Under the pieces are notes generated by a model. That model was given only the letters and a program-made list of their open reading frames with translations, made no database searches and had not been told where the DNA came from. The position numbers and the translations under genes are program-made. Of a DNA stretch of 64,000 nucleotides, positions 47,111 through 58,531 are shown piece after piece (the stretch's first letter is position 1; the number at the start of each line of letters is the position of its first letter). The stretch covers positions 3,755,042 through 3,819,041 of the forward strand of contig JAVDOI010000007.1 of NCBI GenBank assembly GCA_032191485.1, in the 5' to 3' direction. This stretch comes from Leptoclinus maculatus. Its lineage: Eukaryota; Chordata; Actinopteri; Perciformes; Stichaeidae.

Positions 47111-47599
47111 TAGGGCCACTGACTAAGCTGCGGTATTTGATGTGTTGGGAGTCAGAACATGTTAGAAAGAACACAACTTGCAAGCACTGTATCATGTAGA
47201 TCTAAATCAGCTCACATTATAATAGCTTGCTAGTGAAAGAAGCAGCAGCCCACAGTTTCAGAAACAGCTTTGAAATGTTGGAAAATGTCACAGGATCAAG
47301 CTGGGATCAAGCTCATGCTCATACTGTTGATTTCATTGTTCCAATATGAGATCTCTGCTCTGATCAGACTTCATTGGCATGGTCAACCCTGATTTGAGTT
47401 TTGCCATTGCGTTGTGTAATGTCACTGCGTTCTGTGCGTGTGATTTGCTGCTCCCACTTGAAAATGAAAGAGAGGAAGCCGACTCTCCCGGCTCACTGTA
47501 TTCAGCCTTTTACCAAAGCAGTTGTATTTGTCAGGAAGGGAGAATATAAAAAAATACTTGTAGGAGAAGTTTTATTTTTATGCCGACCATCCTGTCCAG
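47111..47599. other. Non-coding, no feature recognised
   Basis: Nothing recognised. Confidence 0.45.
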
Positions 47600-47915
47600 A
47601 TGCATTATGTTTTTGGATTGTTTGTCCATCCAGTCCATTGTCGTGAACTCGATATTTCAGGATCGCCTGCAGGGAATTTGTTCAAATTTGGCTCAAGTGT
47701 CCAGCTGGACTCGAGACTGAACTGATTCGATTTTGGTGGCCAAAAGACACTGTGACCTCAAAAAACTTTGGTCATAATCTAAGAATTGATATGCTAATTT
47801 GGAAAATTTTCCTCAAAATGATAAAATGATGAATTGATAACTTTTTGGACAGACATGGATGTAAACTGCCACTTAATTGGTTGGCGGAGGCATACAACTG
47901 TCAGGCGGCAATTCT
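47600..47915 (+). repeat. Dispersed repeat with CTGTGACCTCA and GGTTGGCGGAGGCATA
   Basis: TGCAGGGAATTTGTTCAAAT, GACACTGTGACCTCAAAAAA and AATTGGTTGGCGGAGGCATA follow in the order I know from an abundant repeat in spiny-rayed fishes. Its class is uncertain and its ends are approximate. Confidence 0.6.
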
Positions 47916-48849
47916 ATTTTTTCATTCACTTGTGTTTTTTTTCTGTAGAAACTATAATTAACGAAAGAGAATATAGAAAACAGCAATAGATATACTGGTT
48001 TGCATCGCCAGAACACCTTACTCCTAACAGAACCCATCTGGACTCATCGCCCTCCACCTCACTGAGAGACAGCTCAGTCTATGAATGAATAACGGGTCGG
48101 TGGTAATCTGTGGAGCAGCCTCTGGCTATTGGCTGATGGAAGTCCTCGTTGGAGAGAAGAATGATATGGAGCTGCAGACGTTAAACAGGACTGCAGGATA
48201 GCTGGGATTGATTGATGTGACGGGCAAATGGGGAAGGAAGGAGAGAAGGGAATGTGTTTAACCATTTTCTGATTAGAAGGCAGAGCCAGTGATTAACAGG
48301 AATGAGAAAAGAGGGAAAGTACGGAAAACCTGTTATCCTAGTTAGCTGCCTGAATTATTCAAGTCAAACATTTTTCTTTTTAGATCTAGGGTGCAACTGG
48401 GGGTTTGTTAGCTGGTATTTGTCTCATTTATCATCAGCCTCGAGCATCAGCATGTGTTGGGTGTGAATGTGTGCTGCTGTCAATAGCCCTGTGTCCATGA
48501 ACTTTGATGTTATGCTAATTGACAGGAACAGAGGAGCAGGGGGCATCGAGGAGTTTGCCTCTCGGGCCAAAGAGAGCTACTCTAGGAAGATTATGAGATT
48601 AAAGAGGTTCATAGCCGATCCACCCCCCATGTGCTCTTACTCCTGCCACCTTGCGCTCATCACACACAACTGACCCTTTGTACAGGATGCCGTGTGGTCA
48701 AATGTGGACGCTGACTCTACTGTTTATTACAGTGTACATGGCGACTCCTTTGCACAACGTACGAGGTTCTATACACTATGTTGATACTATATGGCTTTGG
48801 TACAGAGAGGTGACACCTTGCAATCATTCATGCATTTATCTTTTCAATA
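47916..48849. other. Non-coding, no gene recognised
   Basis: The frame at 48467-48673 has no recognisable domain. Confidence 0.45.
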
Positions 48850-49350
48850 CTTGACTACTGTAACTCCCTTCTCTCTGGTGTCGACCAAAAGTCATTCTCT
48901 CGCCTCCAACTAGTTCAGAATGCAGCAGCTCGGCTTTTCTCACTGATCACCCCAATCCTGGCTTCTCTCCATTGGCTCCCTGTTCGTCTTAGAATTGATT
49001 TTAATATTTTACTGATCACATTTAACACACGTCTGGGTCTGGCCCCAATCACTTCTTAACATTTGTTTTACAGACTGACTTCTATGTGATGTCGTCGCTT
49101 TACCACTTTATTTTATTATTGATATTATTATTTTACTAAATTATTTTATTAATTTATTAGTTTATTTTTATCGTATCGATTGGTTTTATATGTTTCATCT
49201 ATTGTACTGTTTTATCAGGGTATAACTCTTTAACCTGAGTTTGTCTTGCTTTGTCTTGCCTCACTGCTTTCTATTGTTTTACTGCCTTGCTGTAAAAGCA
49301 CTTTGTAAACTTTGTTTTTAAAGGTGCTATATTAATAAAATTATTATCAT
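48850..49350 (+). mobile_element. LINE 3' end (L2/Rex1-like), 5' truncated
   Basis: One open frame from 48850 to the stop at 49057-49059 encodes the C-terminal end of a LINE reverse transcriptase: LDYCNSLLSGV, LQLVQNAAARL and SLHWLPVRLRIDF. A 3' UTR follows that ends in GTAAAAGCACTTTGTAAAC and GGTGCTATATTAATAAAATT, the usual tail of this group. The 5' truncation is normal for LINE insertions. The clade call between L2 and Rex1 is tentative. Confidence 0.8.
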
Positions 49351-50304
49351 ATGATACTATACAAATCATAAGATGTGATATATATTATATACGATATGAC
49401 AATAAACTATACGATATGATACACTATGATAGGATACTCTTCAATACGATACTGTGCTACACTATATAACATAGATGTTATAACTTCATGGACTGAGACT
49501 GATTTGTACTTCAAATTATTTGTGGTCACTTTAGGGCAGTGCAACAAGCTGTAAACACAACACTGACATATCACCTCATAGTTAATACAGAAAAAGTGTC
49601 AGCAACCAGTTTTCTATTTACACATCCAGCAGCCACGGAGAAACATTAATATTTGGAGTTATGTTCATGTCCACGTGATGAATGGAAATGACATATACAC
49701 TCAGAATCAGAATCAGAATCAGCTTTATTGAATTAAAGAATCTGGGGCAGATACTCAGGGCTGATGTAAAATAACTCCACTATGGTTTGCATACTTTTAC
49801 ATGTCATCTAATAATGGTGCTTACAGTAAACTATTAAGCCCAGACTATTTTGTTTACTTGTGGTTTAAGAGTGGATCCATTTACTGTTGCATTTCTGCCC
49901 TTTATGGGGGAGAAAGGCCATTGTCGTGGGTAGAAATGTCATGCCACAGGAAGAAGCATCGCCACCAAGGGTGGAAATGTTATCACCGCGGGAAGAGCTG
50001 TTCTCATCACAGGCTGAGACACATACAGACACATAGTCAAAGCAGGTGAAACCCGTCAGTGCACCTAGAGGTGGCAGCTCGGTCTAGAAACGTCATTGTC
50101 ACTGGGTTGAAAGGAGAGAAACTGAAACAGGTTAAAACTCCATCACAACAGGGGGGAACATTGGAGGCAGGGGTCATGTAATGTAAGTGAGGATAACATC
50201 ATTGTTAGCAGAAAGGTCACATACAACAACTAATAGAATATAAAGTTCTATGTAAGAATCTAGATTTTATGAATTTCCTCTGTAGAAATGTTGTCTCAGT
50301 GAGT
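49351..50304. other. Non-coding; degenerate ATACGATATGATAC steps and an AATCAGAATCAG end
   Basis: 49355-49470 shows loose steps of TATACGATATGA. At 49702-49730 AATCAGAATCAGCTTTATTG resembles the end of a common fish retroelement, without a recognisable body. Confidence 0.4.
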
Positions 50305-50307
50305 TAA

Positions 50308-50510
50308 AATCATAGACTGTATATAAGAAGTGGACGTAGTCATTGTTACATCACCCATTGGTTTGTGGACTGCTGTTTTGAAGCCTCGAGTTCGACGATT
50401 TTGCTGTCGCTATCTTTGGATTACGGACGTCGACATGTTGTTTTTTTCGCAACCAATGAACAGAAGTTACCATATTTGGAATGCGGAGGAGTGACGTAAA
50501 ATCCCACGGC
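50308..50510 (+). repeat. Dispersed repeat (TATATAAGAAGTGGACG family), 5' part
   Basis: It begins ATAGACTGTATATAAGAAGT and continues through CATCACCCATTGGTTTGTGG and GCAACCAATGAACAGAAGTT. It breaks off before the ATGGACCATAATTTAC part. Confidence 0.75.
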
Positions 50511-50569
50511 ACACCAACAACCAAAACAGTTACAAAATGACACATTTTAACATAATACAGCATATATGC

Positions 50570-51507
50570 CAGGGGTGTCAAACTCAATCACAGAGAGGGC
50601 CAAAATTTTAAATTGGGACTACGTTGTCAACATTTAATAAACAAGATAGAAGGGATATTGGACAAAGTGCAAAAAGAAATAGGCTACATTATTTTATGCA
50701 TATGTACCAGAGCTAGATGTCTGGCATCGTGTCTTGGCTGACAGTTCATTAATGTTCATTCGGGTTAGGTTCTGTGCTGTGGAAACCCTCAAGATGGAGT
50801 GAAGGTGTGCATCAGTGAGACGACTCCTGTGTGGGTTTTTGTTCATCTTCATCACAGAGAAAAACTGCTCACACAGGTATGTGCTTCCAAACAGAATTGG
50901 AGCAGCATAGGCGGAGTTGAGGCATCGTTTCGGGGATGAAGCTTGGAAACTGTGCAGCGCCTACAGAGTCATATTTTGCCTTGAGTGTGTCATTACACTG
51001 GAGGTGTATCAGCTCCATTTTGATGTGCACAGGTGCTCTTTCCACGTCAACTGCAAACGGATTGCTTAGCAGTTCAAATTTTTATTTCTGAGCTGCAAAG
51101 TCGGCAAATCGCCGAGTGAACTCTGTGCCAAGTGCACCCAGTTTATCAGCAAAATGCGCAGTTGGGAACACAGCGGTGGAGACACAGTTTGGCAACACGG
51201 AAAGTGACCCAAGTTTCCTTGCTGCATCTGAGTCTCCCACAGGCGCAGCTTGGCTTGGAAAGCTCTTACTGCATCATACTGTGATGATCATACATGTCTG
51301 TGATCACATGTCCCCGTCCCAGAAGCTGGGTGTTTAGCGCAGTGAGATGCTTTGTTATGTCGCACAAAATGGCCAGCTCACATCACCACTTTTCGTCCCG
51401 GAGCTCTGTGGTGTGGCAGGCTAGTTATGATAGACATATCATATTTTCTCGCGGTCCAGATATAATTGTACCGAGGGCCGGATTTGGCCTTGAGTTTGAC
51501 ATGTCTG
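50570..51507 (-). mobile_element. hAT element G (Charlie-like, GTF2IRD2-type transposase)
   Basis: The ends are CAGGGGTGTCAAACTCAA and the inverse of CAGACATGTCAAACTCAA. The 8-bp duplications ATATATGC at 50562-50569 and 51508-51515 are exact. At 938 bp, only the last part of the transposase remains. Confidence 0.95.
50720..51330 (-). pseudogene. GTF2IRD2-like hAT transposase C-terminus, decayed
   Basis: On the minus strand, pieces in shifting frames read ELAILCDITKHL, RRFADFAAQK, LLSNPFAVDVERAP, LQCNDTLKAKYDSVG and a FFSVMKMNKN...RLTDAHLHS block, which is the dimerisation region of this hAT group. Stops and frameshifts interrupt it (for example after AAQK), so it is not functional. Confidence 0.85.
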
Positions 51508-51515
51508 ATATATGC

Positions 51516-52965
51516 TGACAATTTAATGACAAGTCTCTCAATGTGTTGATCCTTACTAGACTTTTCATCTGGGTTAGAATTTTGTCCAGGGTCCAGTTCA
51601 GAGTCTGCATTTTTCCTTTTCAAATATTTCTCCATCGCTGTTCGTCTTGTCACCGCAACCTCTCCCACGCATCATTTAATTTGACTGTCTTAAATTAACA
51701 AGGTGCAACTATATTGCAGGCTCAGACGCTCAACAATGGTAAATTATTTGAAGCAACTAAATAATATTTTTTTGGACCGATTAAGTGAAATTGGACATTT
51801 CCCCACACTGTTGTGGGGCAGAACTGGAGGTTCTGCAAAGTGAAGTGTTTAAAATGTTATTATACTAGGTTTACTTGACTGTAAGTCATCACCATGACAT
51901 TTTCATGGCACTATTACAAATGTAACTGTGTCTACTAGGGAGCTGTGAAGAGGTAGAAGCAGCTGTTTCGGAAGGTTTTTTTTCACCACGTAAATTTCTG
52001 TTCCAATGTTTTCTATTAATGATGCTCTCACCATAGAAATACTACAGTCTCCTAAAAAATGTAATCATACTGTAGGTTTATATTGTGGCCATCAGTGTTA
52101 ATTATTCAAACTTTAAGAAATCATGTTATTCCATCAGTTTGGATAGCTGAAATACTACGATATCCATGAGCCATGACACCCAGAAGGGCAAAATGACAAC
52201 ACTTTCATCACAGAATTTATGTAGATATGAAGGGCTGATTCTAAGGTAATGAAAACACAAACATTTCACTGTTCCTTTAAAGAGACAGGTGCAAAAACAT
52301 TTCAGACAGAGGGTGAATACAGGTACTGTATATTCACACAGAAAGTGTGAGGAAAATAAAGTGTTTTTTGAACATTAAAGCATGTAAACATGTTCCAAAA
52401 CCAGAACCTGAAAATGAGCATGCTATGTGCCCTTTAATGTCAACACCCCAATAGTGCAGCTGGTTCAAGTGAAAGGAAAAGTATGAGCGAATGATCACTG
52501 GCAAAGACAAACACAGCACAGAAGGAATGTAAACCCATGAATATGGTAAAAAGAAACTGTCAAATAGGAAAAATAATTGTTTGCTGAAGCTGGTTTGCTC
52601 ACACCAATAAAAAAAAATCAAATAGAAGGTTTGTGTCTCAATAAAAAGGCTCCTCTGTGGTTCTTGTTATTTATACTGCAGTCTCCCCAGTCTTGTGTCA
52701 ACAGAAAGCAAACATCTGTGTCAGTATTTTGTCAGCAGAAACAGGATTTTGAATTATGGCCCAAACTCAGTGTTTTCAGAGTACAGTAAGTCATTACGGA
52801 ACATGTAAGACAACACATTTTGAATATAAATCCATCACAATTACATGACAGAGGATGATGTGTTTGTGTTGAATGGGTGTTCAACATGAGAAACATCTGT
52901 GGTACACAGTAGCACATTGTGGAACAAGTTGAACTGTAAAACTGTCCACCCAGTGTGTCTATCAA

Positions 52966-52968
<3 letters not shown>
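51516..52968. other. Non-coding, no gene recognised
   Basis: The minus-strand frame at 51378-51668 overlaps the G element. No conserved coding similarity. Confidence 0.5.

Positions 52969-53044
<76 letters not shown>
52969..53044. repeat. (CA)n microsatellite
   Basis: About 38 perfect CA units; frames on both strands here are artefacts. Confidence 0.95.
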
Positions 53045-53046
<2 letters not shown>

Positions 53047-53049
53047 TTC

Positions 53050-53890
53050 CACACACACAGAGCCTTTCCATCCACCCTGTCATTTTAAGCAGGGGTGGTG
53101 AACTCTTTCCAGGTTTTGCTCAGAACGGCTTTTTAAAAAAGTATTTATGTCTTCAAACTCCAGGACGCCTTGTCATTAGAAGGCCTCATATAGCGACAAG
53201 GATGGTTCCACCCATCACAGCTCCACTCCCACACCCCGTTTCTCTCCGCATCCCCGCCTCTCATAAAGGCCAACACCTTTGTGGTTTGTGCTAGAGCCAT
53301 GTTTAAAAAATATATTTTTCTTTTAATTAATTTGCTTATAACATATTTGCAGCCACAATGTACAGTAGCCAACATCTGACTGTGCCATCATAAATCTACA
53401 GTGTATTTTAGCCCAGCCACATTCACCATTTAGTTCCCACTGAAACCCACTAAACTCCATCAAGCTCCCAACATATACTTTCCCTTATGTAGTTTCAAGG
53501 TTGTTAAAACGGAATGAAATATTCTAAGATTCAAACTGTATATATAAATATTGCTGTACCATTCCATTAACTGGAAATCCTGCTTGTCAGGAAGGTTGTT
53601 AAAAGGTCTGTAAAAACTCTGAACTCCATAAAGGAATACAAGTATTATGATGACTGTTCCATTGATCAGTTTTATACTTTTTATGTAATAATAATGTAGA
53701 CAGAAATATCATCTATATATCTGTGTGATGAGTTGCATTTGGGTATAGCTTTTTCAGCCAGTAGATCTTGTGTTGCTTACTTACACTTCAACTTACATGG
53801 TATTGACTGATAAGAGTTAAGGGCAGTGGAAATCTATGGAGGCAAAGTAAATGTGCTCTGAGAACATATTCTCACTCCCACTAGTCAAAA
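53050..53890. other. Non-coding, no feature recognised
   Basis: Nothing recognised. Confidence 0.5.
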
Positions 53891-53899
53891 TACCGACGT

Positions 53900-54130
53900 T
53901 TGTTTAGTGGCCCTGCGCTTCAAACTATGACGTTCTAGGATTGTCAGTTTTGGACGTGTCAGGGACGGCATGTCAGTAAACAAAGCAGGTTTACTTAGTT
54001 GTTAGGTTTACTAAGATCATGGTTGGCGTTAAAAAGAGTAAGCTTTACGCAACTGGCGTTAATTAAATATGTTACAGGTTTCACACGGGACACAAACACC
54101 TGGGTGAAAGTCCTGTGTTTATTCATTTTA
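53900..54130 (+). repeat. GGTTTAGGCAAC composite dispersed repeat, inverted copy
   Basis: GACGTGTCAGGGACGGCATG, AAGCAGGTTTACTTAGTTGT and CCTGGGTGAAAGTCCTGTG are the inverted blocks of the family at 46370-47110. Confidence 0.65.
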
Positions 54131-54544
54131 CTTTTCATATACAAATTGGAACTCACTCCATGACATACTGTTTCAAGACTGGATTATTTTTGTTATCAAC
54201 ATTATAACAAAAGTCATGTTTCTTTCTCTGGAATGCCAATCTTCCAGTGCCACCCTTTTTGCCCAGATACAAAAATGAATTTCACTGTGCCACTTTCTGG
54301 TGAGCCCTAAGCCTGTATGTGGCTTGTGTGCTTCCCCATTTTTAAGATGAGATAGTCTTTATATTTGGATTTATTTAAAATGAGCAAACATGTATTAATC
54401 CCAGCCTTGTCTCCTGAAAAATTAATTAATTAATTTCATAAAATGAATTATGAAAAACCTATTTTGTTTTTGACGGATCACAAATACGTTTCTAATTCAA
54501 TCATGTAGGAACTCCCTCCTACATGGACTTATTTTGAGGTGGTT
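54131..54544. other. Non-coding, no feature recognised
   Basis: Nothing recognised. It separates two oppositely oriented repeat copies. Confidence 0.4.
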
Positions 54545-54790
54545 GGTTGAGTCAAACAAACACAGGACTTTCACCCAGAAGACCGTTGCTTGTGTCCCAT
54601 TTGAAAACAGAAGTCAACGTTGACTTATTTTAATTTACGTCTGTAATGTGACAAACATACTTATTTTAAGACAAGCCATGATGTTTTACCAAACCTACCA
54701 AGTAATTATGTTACCTAAACGTAACCAAGCATTGCTGTTGCTTTTTTGTTTTGTTTTGTTTCAATTTACAACGTTAACCACGTGTAAAAC
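54545..54790 (-). repeat. GGTTTAGGCAAC composite dispersed repeat, copy
   Basis: CACAGGACTTTCACCCAGAA, GTCAACGTTGACTTATTTTA and a TTACCTAAACGTAACCAAG block are in the same order as at 46370. With the inverted copy at 53900 it forms an imperfect inverted pair. Confidence 0.7.
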
Positions 54791-55772
54791 TGCACCCGTA
54801 GTCCAGGGGAAAAATACATTCACCTTAAAATGTAATTGAATGCAGTTTAGTTGTTTTGTTATTTTGTAGCCGACAGGTTTGATTCATCCACTGGTTTATT
54901 GTCATAGTTTACTTTTAATGATTTCCAAAATTAAACTGAAATTCTAAATGTATCAAGAATTAGGTACCTATTCGTCTCCCTGTTTGACTAAACCACCCTG
55001 GGTGTAAATGTAAAAGAAAGGCGATTCGAAGAAGACAGGGATGGGTTGAGGTGAAGGGGGGCTGGGAGGAGTCGCAGTAGTTAAGGGAGGAGGTGGAGGT
55101 AAAATTGGTGTGTAATTACTCTAACTCTCTTAAATTAGAGGGGAGGACAGTGCTGTCAACCTCCTGCTGGTGCCTGAAGTCTGCACCAGCATCCCTCCTC
55201 CACTCCTTTCCCTTTTATTCCTCCTCTCCTCTACTCTCCTCTCCTCTCGCTCAAACTGAGCCAACCATGATATCTGGGAATTTTGACAATCACTTTCATT
55301 AATAAACAGCCACAGAAGCTTTCAGGTACCACAAGAGTCATGATGTTCCACCTGGTTATGTGCCAAAGGGGAGAGGATTTGACATCTGCATCTCAAGGAA
55401 AACAAGGACTCTTTATAAACAGGATAAGAAATGAAAGTTGGATCGATTGTAATGTGTTTCATGTGTGTGTCAGTGGGAGAGAGAATATTCTTTCAGGAAC
55501 ACAATATCTGTCTCTTTAGCTGCTATGGACATAAGCTAATAGCTAAGATTTTTTCTGTTTTTGTCATTTGGTGCTCAGCAGGAAGTGCACTACCGGTATT
55601 TATCCCTGAAAACAACAGCTTGCTATGGCGGGAAACGTAGTTGATCAGAGCGGTCGGAGTGAACCAAAACAATAAAGTTACGGGCCAAAAGTTGAATGAC
55701 ACTAAAAAGCTCTATAGAGCTGAAGGGAACTGGGAAATCTGCTGTGAGTTTGTCACTAAAAGATTTCTGTAA
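54791..55772. other. Non-coding, no gene recognised
   Basis: A CT-rich patch at 55190-55250. Nothing else recognised. Confidence 0.5.
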
Positions 55773-55780
55773 CGTTACAC

Positions 55781-57241
55781 CAGTGGCGGGCCGTCAGGGC
55801 CTGCAAAGCCTTCTCTGCTGGCCTAAACAGAATCACAAAAAAAATAAAAATAAAAAAAAATTATGTATTATAATTTATAAAAATATTTTTCCCATTATCT
55901 TATTTTCTCATTGCACAGCTACTGTCTTCCTCTGTTGCTGTGCTTCCAGCGCAGCTTGTTTTAAGTAGAGCTTTTATCCAATCAGATTTCACCTCTGTGT
56001 CTCTAGGTAAGAAGAGAGGCCCGAGGCCTGCAGCCTCACTAGTTGCATCCATGTGACGTTTAAGTGAATGGGGACGATATTGTTGATTGTCATAGTGTTC
56101 AACCAATCAGATCTTTAGTTTGACATGTTGGGCGTATTCTTTGACGTGTCAGAGCCCGCTATCCCCATACTAGCCGGCCCACAACTATGTCACTATTAGT
56201 GCAGCGATTGGTCAGTGCATGTGGCATGTGACTATCGTGAAACGAAACTTAACAGCAGAGGCTTAGTCGGCGTTGTGAATCACATCACGTGATGCAGCTC
56301 AGTCAATCAAATATGGGCATTCTGACAAGCTTCCTGACTCGAGTACCACACACCGTGGTGGTTGTCCAAATAAATAAGTTGCAAAATGTATTGGTCAATA
56401 TTTCTTTCCTGAAAGATGCTTCTCACCACTGTTGAAATGGTTGATGTTTATTTGACAAAGATAATTGTAACGTGTATGTTTAAAAGCTCTCCTTTGAAAC
56501 TCTATAGACTAAGTTCATCAGACAAGTGCTTACTACTACTAGTAGTAGTTACTACTACTGATGACTGTCTTTTAGTACAGTCTCCGGCTGCGAGCTTCCA
56601 GTTTCAGATCCTGATTGCAATTCCAATGTGTTACTGTATAGAAACACATACAGATGCGTGTGGCACATAGTAAAGATTAGTTCTTGAGTGTGTTCCTTGG
56701 GAGACATTTGACGAAATTATATTTTTCATTCTGTTTGTCAGAATATTTTAGCAGTGGGACAACATTGCAGCGACGGCAGGCCACCAGTGTTGAGTCGATG
56801 AAAGGGGAAACTCATTTTCATCCTCTTTTCGGTACAGTGTACCGGGGGCTGAGACGAGGAAAGAGATTGCAGAGCAGTACGTTTAATGTTTGTGTTGTGA
56901 AAGTAAAATCATAAGACGGTCTCCTAAAGAGATGAATGGGCTGCGGCTTGTCGTTAAGGGATGATGGTGGGTCCCACAGCCAGACCAGATGAGTACCACT
57001 GTCCTACATGAGCACAGAAAACATTATATTTTCCTGAATTTAAGCTTCTGCATTTTCCAACTGCTCTAGCGTTATTCAAACGTATTGTAAGCCTCGTACC
57101 GAACGGTTTAATACAAATACGTACATAATTACAGCCTTAGAAACGAATAATAGCTGTGGTGCCATCATGTGGTTATAAGGTGGTATTTCAGCTGCATGAC
57201 AGCAGTGAAGGCCTGGGTATAAAATGCACGGCCCGCCACTG
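55781..57241 (+). mobile_element. hAT family A copy A8, carrying captured flank DNA
   Basis: Starts CAGTGGCGGGCCGT, ends CGGCCCGCCACTG, exact duplications CGTTACAC at 55773-55780 and 57242-57249. Compared with A3, about 490 bp (56358-56845) are inserted between CACACCGTG and GGGGCTGAGACGAGG. Of these the last 295 bp repeat DNA from 57570-57857. It has no transposase and carries the decayed C-element end near 57080-57120. Confidence 0.96.
56546..56840 (+). repeat. Captured copy of the A8 right flank, inside A8
   Basis: It matches 57570-57857 at an offset of 1024 except for a 7-base difference (CCAGTGTTGAGTCG versus CCAGTCG) and single-base changes. The left junction lies in a perfect 18-bp palindrome ACTACTACTAGTAGTAGT (56532-56549). 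Confidence 0.92.
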
Positions 57242-57569
57242 CGTTACACATAGTCATTGCTGACATAAAACGTATATTGGCTAGTGCAGCTTTAAAGTTG
57301 AAATGCTTCCATCTGTGGCAGTTAGCTTGGTAACATACAAAAGCTGAGTAGGCAGGAGAAGGAGAAAACTTTTGTCAGACAGAGTGAGAGGCTTTGTTTT
57401 GTCCCAGAAGCAGAACATAGTGTCTGCATGTTTGTGTGGACTGAACTGGGAAAGAGAGACAGTACAAAAAGCACTAACCTGGAGTGGCTCACAACAACAA
57501 TAGCAATACTTATTCCTCGTCCTTCACACTCTTCACACACCCTCACACTGCAGTCTCTACTCACCTCCA

Positions 57570-57857
57570 TAGTTACTACTACTGATGACTGTCTTTTAGT
57601 ACAGTCTCCGGCTGCGAGCTTCCAGTTTCAGATCCTGATTGCAATTCCAATGTGTTACTGTATAGAAACACATACAGATGCGTGTGGCACATAGTAAAGA
57701 TTAGTTCTTGAGTGTGTTCCTTGGGAGACATTTGACGAAATTATATTTTTCATTCTGTTTGTCAGAATATTTTAGCAGTGGGACAACATTGCAGCGACGG
57801 CAGGCCACCAGTCGATGAAAGGGGAAACTAATTTTCATCCTCTTTTCGGTACAGTGT
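57570..57857 (+). repeat. Original flank copy of the segment captured in A8
   Basis: It starts 328 bp after the A8 right end and continues smoothly into unrelated sequence on both sides, so it is the likely source. The 88-codon frame here shares its end with the one in A8 because of the duplication. Confidence 0.85.
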
Positions 57858-58523
57858 GCTGCTGTTTCCCCTGCTTCTGCAAGACTGGATATTTTAGCTA
57901 CACAAATATTTATTGAAGGCAGCGCCTCTCAGGAGGCAGAAGAGATTCATTCTAATTGGTTAATTAAACTTGAACACAGCCAAAGGACCTCTTTGGCTGT
58001 TTTTAGTATTTGACTAAAAACCATTAGTGCAAAAAACCAATAGGAAGAGAAGAGAGATGTGTGTATTTGAAGAGCTACCAAATAAAGTATTTTACTCTCA
58101 GGAGCCTGCAGCCACTCAACAATCCTTAATTTTGAATCTGGTGAGTAGAGGTCAAATTTACTATTTCTGTTCATTGGTATGGAGACAGTCAGTGAGTCGG
58201 TGAAACGGTTTAGAAGTCAAAGTTGAGTCACAAATTGCCATGACGATGAGCCTTTATCAAATTACACGAAAAAGGAGCTCCGTGATTTTAAAGGATGAGG
58301 TCATTCTATATGTTTTATTCAGTCCATCTCTCAGTCATTTTGTGAGTCTTACTGTTCAAGATGCAAATCTTTAAAATCAGCCATTGGCAGTCAGCATAAC
58401 TAAGTAACGTATTACAGCAGCGTCGTTTTTTTTCATTCACAAGTACGGCATTACATAAAATTCATTAATTATATCAGTTTTCTTCCTTTTTTATGTGTTC
58501 ACATATACAACATCATGAAACCA
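57858..58523. other. Non-coding, no feature recognised
   Basis: Nothing recognised. Confidence 0.5.
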
Positions 58524-58531
58524 GATCACAT

